Part shown: positions 17,354-26,226 of the stretch, one piece after another
Layout of the letters: each line of letters begins with the position of its first letter
Position numbering within the stretch: position 1 is the stretch's first letter
Assembly: GCF_000027005.1 (NCBI RefSeq)
Contig: NC_012963.1
Location: forward strand, 1,302,001 to 1,366,000
DNA from: Komagataella phaffii GS115
Lineage: Eukaryota > Ascomycota > Pichiomycetes > Pichiales > Pichiaceae
Reading direction: 5' to 3'
DNA: 64,000 nucleotides
Position numbers and translations under genes: made by a program
The notes under the pieces: generated by a model
Database searches by the model: none
Seen by the model: the letters and a program-made list of their open reading frames with translations, nothing else
Told to the model about the DNA's origin: nothing

Positions 17354-18874
17354 TCACATTGCGTGTTCACCTGCAATGAATGAGAAGTCAAAAATACCAG
17401 CTTCGAGGGGCGGAAGTACTAATCCAGCGTTCTCTTCCAGTTGCTTGATAGTGGTTGCCTTTTTTCCTCTTTCTCTCTTGTACTTAATATAAGATTCTTT
17501 GATCTCCTTAATGCCACCACGTATTTTGGTTTGGTCCTGATTCCAGGATATCGGGATTAGCCCGTGGTCCAAACCGCCTTTCCAAATTTCTCTGTTTAGT
17601 TCATGGGAATATAGTACGTCACACGGAAACTTCAAATCATGAAATGCCTTCCCAGGTCCTGTCACATTCAGTCGGTTCTCCTCCCATTTCGCCCTTGTTT
17701 GCTTCTCAGGTAAGTTAATACGCCCACTAAATACTCTAGCAAGCCAAGCACCCTGGGTTTCGGATAGCCTTGTAGGAAGCACAAATCTAGGAAGTCCTAT
17801 CACAGCCAATCCTGGGTGTTCATACGAGATGATCTGTCTATACAGTCCTGCAACTCTTGTGCCATTATCTTTCACCAATGGTTTACTAGACGAGTTTATT
17901 CTTTTCATAAACGGGAATGACTTTAAATACCCCGTGGCAAAAATAATCATAGAAACATTACCAACTCTGGATTGATCTATAAACTCAATTTCCTGGGATT
18001 CTGGTATAAATCGTGCAATTTCTGGGACTACAATAACACCCTCATTTGGTGGGGACGGGAGATTATTCTCAGACCGTTTGGATTTGTAAATATTGCACTT
18101 CAAAGTGGTCGCTAATTCGTAACAGATATCATTTGCCGATGCTGAATTTCCAACCACTAAAATGTCACTTTCGTTGACAAATTGTTTTGGGTGTCGAAAA
18201 GACTTTGCATGTATGATTGAACCTGGAAACTTTTCATTCCAGGTTTTTAGATAAGGCAAATCGGGTAAGAAAGGAACATCATAGTTTCCAACAGCCAAGA
18301 TAACAGCATCATAAACTTCTGATGATTCGAATCTCTGATCACTAGTGACGCCACCGCCTGTGCTTTCGTTAACTACTCGATAGCTGACTTTCCATTGGTT
18401 GTTCTGCAATTGACTAACATCATAAACAAAGTGGCCAAACTTGATGTATGGCTCCACTTCCCTCGAGTATGCCTGTAAGTAACAAAGTACTTCTTCTCTC
18501 AGCGGAAACAGCGGTGTGTCATCTGGCCATTTGAAACCTTTGTACTCCATAATATCTTTCGGGACATTCGTATCCAGCAAATCATAAACGGGAGATGGCC
18601 AAATATACTGAGCACCAAACCTATGATTGGGCCCCTGATTACCTGATCCATCTTCCTTGATGATGTCGACCTTCTCTGGAGAAATCTGCAAATTTGAGTT
18701 CACATTAGGTATTTCGAAAAGTGGTGCCTGGTTACTATAATTCCATAAACCTCCAGTCGTACATCGCCTCTCATATATGTGAATTTTATAAAAACAGTTT
18801 TCTTTTAAAAGAGCCTTGGCTGCACCTACGGCCGAAGGTCCCCCGCCCACAATTGCGATAGTTTTTATGGCCAT
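17354..18874 (-). CDS. FMO1: Flavin-containing monooxygenase, Fmo1-like
   Basis: 506 residues. The FAD-binding motif GGGPSAVG is at residues 10-17. The FMO signature region FPGSIIHAKSFRHPKQF follows, then the NADPH-binding GNSASA, and then FATGYLKSFPF. The family oxidises soft nucleophiles with NADPH and oxygen; yeast Fmo1 oxidises biological thiols and helps keep the ER oxidising for disulfide formation. There is no C-terminal membrane anchor, unlike mammalian FMOs and like the yeast enzyme. It is about 70 residues longer than S. cerevisiae Fmo1 (432), so a related N-oxygenase is possible. Convergent with RGI1, 53 bp between stops. Confidence 0.87.
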   Translation of the reverse strand: MAIKTIAIVGGGPSAVGAAKALLKENCFYKIHIYERRCTTGGLWNYSNQAPLFEIPNVNSNLQISPEKVDIIKEDGSGNQGPNHRFGAQYIWPSPVYDLLDTNVPKDIMEYKGFKWPDDTPLFPLREEVLCYLQAYSREVEPYIKFGHFVYDVSQLQNNQWKVSYRVVNESTGGGVTSDQRFESSEVYDAVILAVGNYDVPFLPDLPYLKTWNEKFPGSIIHAKSFRHPKQFVNESDILVVGNSASANDICYELATTLKCNIYKSKRSENNLPSPPNEGVIVVPEIARFIPESQEIEFIDQSRVGNVSMIIFATGYLKSFPFMKRINSSSKPLVKDNGTRVAGLYRQIISYEHPGLAVIGLPRFVLPTRLSETQGAWLARVFSGRINLPEKQTRAKWEENRLNVTGPGKAFHDLKFPCDVLYSHELNREIWKGGLDHGLIPISWNQDQTKIRGGIKEIKESYIKYKRERGKKATTIKQLEENAGLVLPPLEAGIFDFSFIAGEHAM

Positions 18875-19018
18875 ATGGGGTATAGATGAAAATCCAAGGT
18901 AGTAAGTAGTAGACGGGATGATGCGCGAATGTTCGAATGATAAATATACAGTATACTTCTATTCCCATAGGAAGCAGATGGGTGAAAAAGACTGGGAAAG
19001 GAAGAAAATATATACGCT

Positions 19019-22000
19019 TCAAGAAATCACATTCTTCAAAACGTCGCTTGAGGACACAGAGCTGGGATAGGAAGATTCCAATTGTTTTAAGAATCCGATG
19101 ACATTTTCTTTCAACCCTTCTTGATGAAACTGTTTGGATCTATCAATGTCCTCATTTCTACCAAGTGTCGCCTCTTCTATAAGCTTGGTTCGCTCAACCT
19201 CCTTGACAAAAGCAAATTCAAACACTTCAACAATTTTTGGTATTTGTCGAAGTACTAGCTGATTATTTTGTTGAAACAAGAACATGATAAAGTTAAAAAT
19301 TGGGACGTTTTCCTCAAACGCAGTAGTAAGAGGTAAATGATCCAATAAGACGGGCAGAATCTTTTCCAAAGGCAAATTGTCCGGTGATTTCAAACCCATA
19401 CGAGATACACAGCCGCAAGCGTTAGCAAAGGCTCTTCTGATAACGTCCCTAGTTTCATCGTCACCTTCCTCAGTTTTCAGAGACCTTCTATCGGCCTTGT
19501 CCAGCAGTTGGTTCAACAGAGAAAGCAAATGGGGGTAGGCGTCCGAAAGATCTAATGCAGAACTCTCGATGACGGAACCAATACCATAAGCTGCATTCCC
19601 ACGAACTTCTAAGGACTTGTCGTTTTGAAGTTTTTCAGTAAAAGTGTTTAAAAACTCCTCCGTGTAAGGGTTAGCTGCCTTCAAATTGGAAGAGATATCA
19701 GCCAAAGCACCTATGGCACTGATCCTTCGGAATCGGGACTGGGACGAACAGTTCTGTATAATGGTATCTTTGAAGGAGGAGAGTATCTTCAAAAAATCTG
19801 CACCTAAAGTTTTAGACAAGCTCACTAAGACCTCCAAAGCAGAATCAAATATAAGATTTTCAGACTCGGACCCATCTACTTCCTCTTCAGCCGTCTCTTC
19901 GAGACCATCTAATTGACAGTTGTGCTCTGACTTCAGAAGTTTCATTAGCTCTATGCATAGCTTCTCCAAGTCTGAGGAATTACCATTATCAATGATCACT
20001 ACTGGGCCTGCTTTTTCCAAAGCTTCGCTAAAACAATCAAGTATGGAGATCACCATATTCAGCTCAAATTCGGTAACCAATTGAGTAATTGAAGCATCTC
20101 GAGCGGTCTTGATGATTGAAAGAACTTCTTCAGAAACATAGGAAGAAGCTGGAACACCTATCTGATACTCCATATGGTCGCTGGTTTGATACATTGCAAT
20201 GACAATTCTCCATAAACTACTTACAGCAGTTTCTCTCATTCCATAACTGGCTTCAATCTGCTCGACGAGAATCTCTAACGATGGTTTAACGTAAGGGGCA
20301 AAGTTCTTCTTGGTTCCCTCGGCCAATTGTGCGAGTGCAATAGCTGCAATCTCTTTTTCAATGGTGATACCACTGTGAATATTAAACTTGCTCTCCAAAT
20401 CAATATCATCGTCTATTAGTCCCTCATCATCCTCTTCAATATTGAACTGAAACTCTTCCTGCTGCAACGACTTGAATATCTCAGGAACTATAGTATCTAG
20501 AAACCCGGAAAACTCAGCACCATATACTTTTGCCATATTAGAAATAAATGCGAATCCAGACTCTCTCAAACGCTCGCTTTGTGTGCTAAGTGACTGGTAT
20601 GAAGCATCAATAAGTGGCTTCGCATACTTTGAAAAAGGTTCTGACCCTACAGCCCTGGCCATTGTTGAAATGTTTTCAAACGTTAATGCTTTTAGTTCAA
20701 TTTCTTGAGCAGACATCTCCTCGACTTTGACATTTTGAGATAAGTACTTTTCCAAGTAACGAATTGAGCTGTCAAAGTAGGGTATGAAACTCTTTCCTGA
20801 GGCAAAAGCAGCAGAACCAATAGCTGAAACAATTGCGGATTTCAATGAAATTGTAGTAGCAGAATCAAGCATGTGGAATAGTTTATTCATCAAAGGGTCT
20901 AAATACTTCGCAATGGCGTCATGTTCCATGTATTCTATCAGTCTGTCCAAAGCACCGGTAGCATATTTGTAAACGGAAAGTTTTGTGGCTGAGTCAATAA
21001 TGGATATGATAAGTGGAAGCAGTTTCTCATAGTGCTCAGCTACGTGCTCATGAAGCTCTGAAGTTAACGAGTCTAAAACCTTTAATGCAGCAGCCTGAAC
21101 AATCAACTCCGGGTCCTGCAATGAAGAGACAATTCCTTCTAGTATTTTAGTTAAATGTGTTAAGATATAGTCTGGAGCACCGGGACTAGCAATTCCCAAT
21201 GATAGGATAACACCTCTTCTTTCAAACTTGTTAGGAGATGCAAGGCCTTGTGACAGAGCTTCCAACAATGGAGCAATAATTTGGCTCGGAGGCATCTCTT
21301 GGGATAACATGGAGATCAGGCTAAGAGCTACAGTATTCGGGCTGCTCTCTTCATTCTCATTTTCGAGATCTTCGTTGTCAAGTTCCTCTTCTTCATCTAT
21401 TTCTTCGGACGCAATTTGCAAGCACATAATGGTGAGATCTGTACCAAGCTTCTTTGAAGACACTTTGGACTTCCTGTGTGACAATACAGAGCTAAGAGTA
21501 GACAGAGCATAAACTCTAACTTCCTCGTCAATATGGATGTTGGAGGCAATCTCTCTAGCCATATCGATTGCATAGTAGACATTATCTCCAAAAAGGGAAT
21601 CGTCCAAAAGTATGAAATCATTAATCACATCAAAAACCTTTTTGGCGTTTTCTATGTCATTAATTTCTAACACAGATTTCAGGACTTCAACCATAGCTGG
21701 AAATACCGATTTGAATTGAGCGGCTGCCTGGGCATCAATGCTGTCAGATTCGTCCAAGTAAAGACCAATACAGTCAAGAGCTAGCAGTGAGATAACCCTA
21801 ACTTCAACTGAATTGTGAGGACCAATATTGTCTTGGAACAAATTTAAGAAGTCTTTTGTACTTGGGGCTAGCTCGGGAATATTTAACTCCAGGATACAAT
21901 ACAAGATAAATAGTGCAATAACCTTTTGAGATTCGTCACTGCTATTAGCTACTGAAACCAGTTTAGCAAGTAGGTCAGTCCACTTGTTTTCAGCAAAATC

Positions 22001-22342
22001 AAACGAAGCAATAGATGCAATGACTCGAGCCGACGAATGCCTAATGTTTTTATCTTTCTCGTGGAAAGTGCTTGCAACTATTGAGTCACGAACCTGTTGT
22101 TTCAGAGACTCTTCAACTTTACCCCATTGAATATGTACCAACTTGCGGCCTTCTACAGCGGCTAGCTGTCTTATTTGCTTATCATTATGATTTTGTAAAG
22201 TGTGGATCAAAGCTGGTAGAGCTAGCGGGTTGGTATAAAATTCGGTCTGCAATCTTTTAGTAGCCGCTTTAATGACTGCAGAATCTGGAATAGTAGTTTT
22301 CTGCAGTGTCTCCTGCAATGTACTAAGAAACTGATGATCCAT
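19019..22342 (-). CDS. KAP123: Karyopherin beta, importin Kap123
   Basis: 1107 residues from the ATG at 22342, against 1113 in S. cerevisiae. The frame extends 29 codons further upstream to another ATG at 22429. I prefer the inner start because MDHQFLSTLQETLQ matches the known Kap123 N-terminus MDQQFLSQL, and the extra piece is hydrophobic and out of character. The protein is HEAT repeats throughout, with an acidic loop around DEEEELDNEDLENENEES. Kap123 imports ribosomal proteins and histones H3/H4 into the nucleus through pore FG repeats and releases them on RanGTP. Confidence 0.95.
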   Translation of the reverse strand: MDHQFLSTLQETLQKTTIPDSAVIKAATKRLQTEFYTNPLALPALIHTLQNHNDKQIRQLAAVEGRKLVHIQWGKVEESLKQQVRDSIVASTFHEKDKNIRHSSARVIASIASFDFAENKWTDLLAKLVSVANSSDESQKVIALFILYCILELNIPELAPSTKDFLNLFQDNIGPHNSVEVRVISLLALDCIGLYLDESDSIDAQAAAQFKSVFPAMVEVLKSVLEINDIENAKKVFDVINDFILLDDSLFGDNVYYAIDMAREIASNIHIDEEVRVYALSTLSSVLSHRKSKVSSKKLGTDLTIMCLQIASEEIDEEEELDNEDLENENEESSPNTVALSLISMLSQEMPPSQIIAPLLEALSQGLASPNKFERRGVILSLGIASPGAPDYILTHLTKILEGIVSSLQDPELIVQAAALKVLDSLTSELHEHVAEHYEKLLPLIISIIDSATKLSVYKYATGALDRLIEYMEHDAIAKYLDPLMNKLFHMLDSATTISLKSAIVSAIGSAAFASGKSFIPYFDSSIRYLEKYLSQNVKVEEMSAQEIELKALTFENISTMARAVGSEPFSKYAKPLIDASYQSLSTQSERLRESGFAFISNMAKVYGAEFSGFLDTIVPEIFKSLQQEEFQFNIEEDDEGLIDDDIDLESKFNIHSGITIEKEIAAIALAQLAEGTKKNFAPYVKPSLEILVEQIEASYGMRETAVSSLWRIVIAMYQTSDHMEYQIGVPASSYVSEEVLSIIKTARDASITQLVTEFELNMVISILDCFSEALEKAGPVVIIDNGNSSDLEKLCIELMKLLKSEHNCQLDGLEETAEEEVDGSESENLIFDSALEVLVSLSKTLGADFLKILSSFKDTIIQNCSSQSRFRRISAIGALADISSNLKAANPYTEEFLNTFTEKLQNDKSLEVRGNAAYGIGSVIESSALDLSDAYPHLLSLLNQLLDKADRRSLKTEEGDDETRDVIRRAFANACGCVSRMGLKSPDNLPLEKILPVLLDHLPLTTAFEENVPIFNFIMFLFQQNNQLVLRQIPKIVEVFEFAFVKEVERTKLIEEATLGRNEDIDRSKQFHQEGLKENVIGFLKQLESSYPSSVSSSDVLKNVIS

Positions 22343-22568
22343 TTCAGAGATCCTTGACGTTGTGTTCAAAGAGGAAAGAAAAAAGAGAAAAACTAAAGGA
22401 GAAAAAAACTTTACGTATTTCGCTACCACAACATACTGAATGTCACGATCCGATCAAAGTTTTGGCGAACCCTTATTTGTAGTACAAAAGATCACCAAAA
22501 CATAATATAAAGAAATATAATACAACCATACCAATAATCTTTTCATAATTGACTCCTATGGAGCACAC

Positions 22569-22904
22569 TTAATCATCTTTCTTGAGCTCAACGGGAATTT
22601 CTTCAGTAAAAGCGACAATAACATAACCAATTAAGACGATATTTGCGACCAAAGCGGCAAGCCCGCCCGAAACTAGAGAATTGCCTTAAAAAGTTAATAA
22701 TGAACTTCAGACCGTATGAGTCTTTGTAGAAAAAAATAAACCTGACACTTACTGAAAATATAATCTGCCACGAAGAAACATATCAAAGGAGCACTGATCA
22801 TCATTGCGGTAAAAAAAACCAGCTTGTTGATCACCTGCCTTCCATAGTTAGTATATCCCTAAATAAAGAGACAGTATTTAGACTTACTTGGACACTTCAG
22901 CCAT
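22569..22904 (-). CDS. VMA21: V-ATPase assembly factor Vma21, three exons
   Basis: Join of 22888-22904 (17 nt), 22753-22838 (86 nt) and 22569-22684 (116 nt), giving 72 residues. The product opens [19 protein letters not shown], against MAVDVPRAVINKLMLFTAAM in S. cerevisiae. It holds two membrane helices, the central [14 protein letters not shown] (yeast NTLISGGLAAAMAN) and a C-terminal dilysine ER-retrieval signal KKDD (yeast KKED). Vma21 escorts the proteolipid ring while the Vo sector of the V-ATPase is built in the ER. A CTG codon encodes the conserved Leu of INKL. The gene shares a 255 bp divergent promoter with ERG24. Confidence 0.95.
22685..22752 (-). other. VMA21 intron 2 (68 nt)
   Basis: Donor GTAAGT after the A of a split AGC (Ser) codon, pyrimidine-rich middle, branch-like TATTAAC and acceptor TTTTTAAG. 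Removal joins the first membrane helix to the conserved NSLVSGG. Confidence 0.92.
22839..22887 (-). other. VMA21 intron 1 (49 nt)
   Basis: Donor GTAAGT, perfect branch site TACTAAC (22847-22853) and acceptor GGAAG only eight bases later. A second AG four bases downstream (GCAG) would give AAG TGA, a stop, so the first AG must be used. Confidence 0.92.
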
Positions 22905-23092
22905 ATTGTTCGAATTCAAAAAGAGAAAAAAAGACCTGGTAAATATGTGTAGTATCAGAACTCCGTTCATCTATCCGGTCGCGGTATTTCAAAGATTTTA
23001 TGAAAGCATGTCCCGATGTCTCGTTCGTTCCCCATTCATTTATCTGTAATTGGTTTTTCCTCTCTCGTTTAGACTGTACGATTCTGAAAATC

Positions 23093-23109
23093 TCGTATAT
23101 ATTATACGA
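23093..23109 (+). promoter_or_regulatory. Inverted pair of sterol response elements before ERG24
   Basis: TCGTATA at 23093-23099, three bases, then TATACGA at 23103-23109: two copies of the Upc2/Ecm22 core TCGTATA in mirror orientation. The pair ends 50 bp before the ERG24 ATG, inside the VMA21-ERG24 divergent promoter. In S. cerevisiae and C. albicans this core drives ERG genes when sterol falls. Use here is inferred. Confidence 0.7.
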
Positions 23110-23159
23110 ACGACCACTATTCATCTATCAATTATCACTTTCTTCCTTCAAAAACAAGA

Positions 23160-24479
23160 ATGGTTCCTCTCAACGAAATCACTGCACACAAAGACTTCCT
23201 CGGAGTACCAGGAGCAATATCCATATCGCTAGGCCTGCCAATTGTTGTTGTTCTACTATATCTGCTTAGCAATCCAGATTATGTAGTGGATGGATTCTAC
23301 ATAGACTTTGGTAAGGTGATCGAGGTCTGTAACAAGCATTTCGTAGAAGAATTTTATTCAACTTTTGCAAACTCCACCTGTTGGAAAATTTACTTGGGTT
23401 GGTTTGGTGGTTTAATATGTTTAGATTTGGTCCTGCCAGGGAAACTGTTGAAAGGTGTAATATTAAGAGATGGAACTCAGTTGAAGTACCATATCAACGG
23501 CCTACCTATGGCCGGCCTTCTAGCCTCCATTTTAGTGGCAAGGTGGTTTCAAACTAATGGATCAATGCCTGAGCTACAATTTCTTTACAACAACATCCTC
23601 AACTTTTCCATTGTGACAATCGAGTTTTCATTTATCTTAGCAACAGCTTGCTATCTATTTTCGTTCATTCCTTTAAGGAGACCAAATGGAGTCAATACAA
23701 GGTCAAGGATCCTTGCGGTTGGAGGCAACACTAAAAACCCAATTTTTGACTGGTTTATTGGTAGGGAATTGAACCCAAGAATAGGATCTTGGGATATTAA
23801 ACTTTTCTGCGAACTAAGGCCTGGAATGTTACTTTGGTTGCTGATTAACTTGTCATGTTTGCACCAACAGTATTTGAAGGAAGGAAAAATATTCGACTCT
23901 CTTTTGTTAGTTAACTTCTTACAGATGTTCTATATAATTGATGGAGTGTTGAATGAAGAAGGTCTTTTAACTATGATGGACATAGCCACAGACGGATTCG
24001 GATTTATGTTGGCTTTTGGTGATCTTACTTTGGTCCCCTTTACTTATTCACTGCAGTCTCGATATTTGGTTTTGAAGCCAGTCCATTTAGGGTTATTCAA
24101 TATGATCCTGATATGTATCCTTGCTTTCACAGGCTATTATATTTTTCATTCAGCTAATAGTCAAAAGTCGAAGTTTCGTCAAGGCTTACTTCCATCCATG
24201 AAATCAATTGAAACCGAAACTGGGTCTAAACTGCTAGTAGACGGTTGGTGGAGGCGTTCTCAGCATATCAACTATCTAGGAGACTGGTTAATCGCATGGA
24301 GTTGGTGTCTACCGACAGGGTTTAACTCAGTTCTGCCATACTATTATGTGATATATTTTGGGGTATTGTTGGTCCATAGACAAACTAGAGACGAGGATAA
24401 ATGTCAACGAAAGTATGGCAAGTATTGGACGATGTACCAAAAAGAAGTACCTTACAAAATTATACCTTATGTGTACTAA
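23160..24479 (+). CDS. ERG24: Delta(14)-sterol reductase Erg24
   Basis: 439 residues (yeast 438). Multispanning, with the sterol-reductase C-terminal signature: KLLVDGWWRRSQHINYLGDW, LLVHRQTRDEDKC, YGKYW and the terminal KEVPYKIIPYVY, almost the same as yeast Erg24. The enzyme reduces the C14-C15 double bond left after lanosterol demethylation, using NADPH in the ER membrane, and is the target of morpholine fungicides. The upstream sterol response element pair supports regulation by sterol level. Divergent from VMA21; convergent with the next gene (38 bp between stops). Confidence 0.95.
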   Translation: MVPLNEITAHKDFLGVPGAISISLGLPIVVVLLYLLSNPDYVVDGFYIDFGKVIEVCNKHFVEEFYSTFANSTCWKIYLGWFGGLICLDLVLPGKLLKGVILRDGTQLKYHINGLPMAGLLASILVARWFQTNGSMPELQFLYNNILNFSIVTIEFSFILATACYLFSFIPLRRPNGVNTRSRILAVGGNTKNPIFDWFIGRELNPRIGSWDIKLFCELRPGMLLWLLINLSCLHQQYLKEGKIFDSLLLVNFLQMFYIIDGVLNEEGLLTMMDIATDGFGFMLAFGDLTLVPFTYSLQSRYLVLKPVHLGLFNMILICILAFTGYYIFHSANSQKSKFRQGLLPSMKSIETETGSKLLVDGWWRRSQHINYLGDWLIAWSWCLPTGFNSVLPYYYVIYFGVLLVHRQTRDEDKCQRKYGKYWTMYQKEVPYKIIPYVY

Positions 24480-24517
24480 TGGACGTCAAAACTTAGATAT
24501 TGTAACAATATAAATTA

Positions 24518-25363
24518 CTACTGAGTTTTCTTTTGAGGGTTTACCTGTTTCTCAAATGCCTTGTAACTTATCTGCAATGATGAAACCCAGTTGAGGGCTA
24601 CCGAAAAGACCCATGCCAAAAATAAAGAAACAATAGTGGTCATCCAAATTCCTGGCGTGAAGAATGTATATTTGTCCATTGCGCTGCCTGATCCGATAGT
24701 GCTGTTGGAAGTGGGAAGTTCTCTAGATCTAAAGCTATTCTGAGGTTCAGACGGTAGTCCTTGGATGATGAAGCTTATATTGTTCTCGGATACTTTCTTC
24801 ATTGAACATTTCAAGTGGTCTAAAGCATTTCTGAGAGCCTTCAAATAATCCTCATCAGTCAAGGTCCCTTGTGATGGCAACTGCAAAAAGAAAACGTTGG
24901 AGTGCAAATCCTTGAGGAAAGATTCATAAGCGAATGAAGTGTCCTCCCACTTTGGTATTCTAACTTCAGACATACGGCCCTCTTCAAGACATTTGGCAGA
25001 ATAAAGCTGCTCTAGCTCGCTAGTAGGATAATACACATGAGGTGAGACAAAACTCTTGGAGCTTCTGTAAATACGATTTATCAAACTTTCTTGATGGTTG
25101 AATGAAATTTCCTGGCTTAAAAGCCTCTTACTAAGCCCAGGTACTTGCACAATGGCCAATCTTTCTTGAGATCGGACGCTGCACCACTTCTCCGTCAATT
25201 TTTCTACTTTTACTCTCAATGATTCATACTCCGTTAAATAGGAACCATCCGGTAACAACTCTGACGTAGGATTAACGATTTCTATCATCATTGGGGCAGT
25301 GTTTAAAAACCCCTGACAAATTGCTATCAGGCATATTGAAGCTGTCAACGATGATAATCTCAT
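24518..25363 (-). CDS. ER membrane protein of the Big1/Voa1 (Ac45-related) family
   Basis: 281 residues. A signal peptide (LTASICLIAICQGFLN), a luminal domain of about 200 residues, one C-terminal helix, and the short tail SLQISYKAFEKQVNPQKKTQ. The helix plus tail is the feature shared by yeast Big1, needed for cell-wall beta-1,6-glucan, and Voa1, a V-ATPase Vo assembly partner. Voa1 ends SNLDITYGALEKSTNPIKKNN by memory, which resembles this tail closely, dilysine included; length (Voa1 265, Big1 335) also leans to Voa1. Big1 is not excluded, so no symbol is given. VMA21, whose product works with Voa1, lies 1.6 kb away. Confidence 0.8.
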   Translation of the reverse strand: MRLSSLTASICLIAICQGFLNTAPMMIEIVNPTSELLPDGSYLTEYESLRVKVEKLTEKWCSVRSQERLAIVQVPGLSKRLLSQEISFNHQESLINRIYRSSKSFVSPHVYYPTSELEQLYSAKCLEEGRMSEVRIPKWEDTSFAYESFLKDLHSNVFFLQLPSQGTLTDEDYLKALRNALDHLKCSMKKVSENNISFIIQGLPSEPQNSFRSRELPTSNSTIGSGSAMDKYTFFTPGIWMTTIVSLFLAWVFSVALNWVSSLQISYKAFEKQVNPQKKTQ

Positions 25364-25410
25364 ATGAAAGCAAAGAATGATATAGAACGATACTCATCGA
25401 AGTAACTTGA

Positions 25411-26226
25411 ATGCTGGCTGCTAGACGATCAAAGACGCGCGACCGGGTAATCATACTTGCAGCTATTGTGGTGGTTTTGAACCATCACGCAGAACAGCTT
25501 ACCATCTTATTCTTTGTGTCTTTTGTGCCTTTTGTGCTTGGGTTTTCTAGTTCGTATCCCAACCTTGGTATGCCAGATTTTAGTAATATAAACTCTCAAA
25601 CTGATCTTAACTCATCTCCGATTCAACCAATTATAGAGTCAGATTTAAACCTTAACGAGGCCAGATTTTCGGCGCCCTCTAATCCTCTGAATCCCTATTT
25701 ATCTTATGAGCAGGATGTAAGTGTTTCCTCATCCCAAAGAGAGAACTCGGTAATCTATTCAGGTCCGAAAGTTGAGAGCGGTAACAACGAAGTGGTCCCA
25801 CATTTTTACCTTTCACAACTGACTAGATTTGCAACACCAAGGTTGAAGGAAGGGGCCTGGTTCTCTCTAAATCAGGTTTGTAACCTTAGAAAAGAGAAGA
25901 AAATTCAACATACTTATTTTGACATTGGGATCAATAGATTTTACGCTAGCTATGCTTCCGAAAAATCTTCCCTGCTGGTAGACACGATTATAGGTGATTT
26001 GCAGCCTCTAGTAAGGTTCACTAACACTTCTCTTCGGAGTAATAAGAATGACTTAGCGGGAGATGCTATAGGCACTCAAAAGATTCTAGACACACTACTG
26101 GTCTATCTGGAAAATCACAGATTGCATGGGAAAAAGACCACACATACACTAAGTAATGCTCCTATGAAAGTTGTGCAGGATTATGTAAAGTACTCAATTT
26201 GGCGAATATTGTCCGCAACAGCTTAG
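25411..26226 (+). CDS. Hypothetical protein with N-terminal membrane segments
   Basis: 271 residues, not recognised. A basic start (MLAARRSKTRDR) leads into one or two hydrophobic segments at about 13-45 (VIILAAIVVVL; LTILFFVSFVPFVLGF), then a Ser/Asn-rich linker. A more ordered C-terminal half follows, with ARFSAPSNPLNPYL, RLKEGAWFSLNQVCNL and a helical end (VVQDYVKYSIWRILSATA). A fungal nuclear-envelope or ER protein is possible, but I have no motif to support that. ATG at 25411, 47 bp from the divergent neighbour's start, so the two genes share a very short promoter. Confidence 0.65.
   Translation: MLAARRSKTRDRVIILAAIVVVLNHHAEQLTILFFVSFVPFVLGFSSSYPNLGMPDFSNINSQTDLNSSPIQPIIESDLNLNEARFSAPSNPLNPYLSYEQDVSVSSSQRENSVIYSGPKVESGNNEVVPHFYLSQLTRFATPRLKEGAWFSLNQVCNLRKEKKIQHTYFDIGINRFYASYASEKSSLLVDTIIGDLQPLVRFTNTSLRSNKNDLAGDAIGTQKILDTLLVYLENHRLHGKKTTHTLSNAPMKVVQDYVKYSIWRILSATA

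Noticed and set aside
22343..22429. 29-codon N-terminal extension of KAP123
   Set aside because: Hydrophobic and absent from Kap123; the inner ATG matches the known N-terminus.
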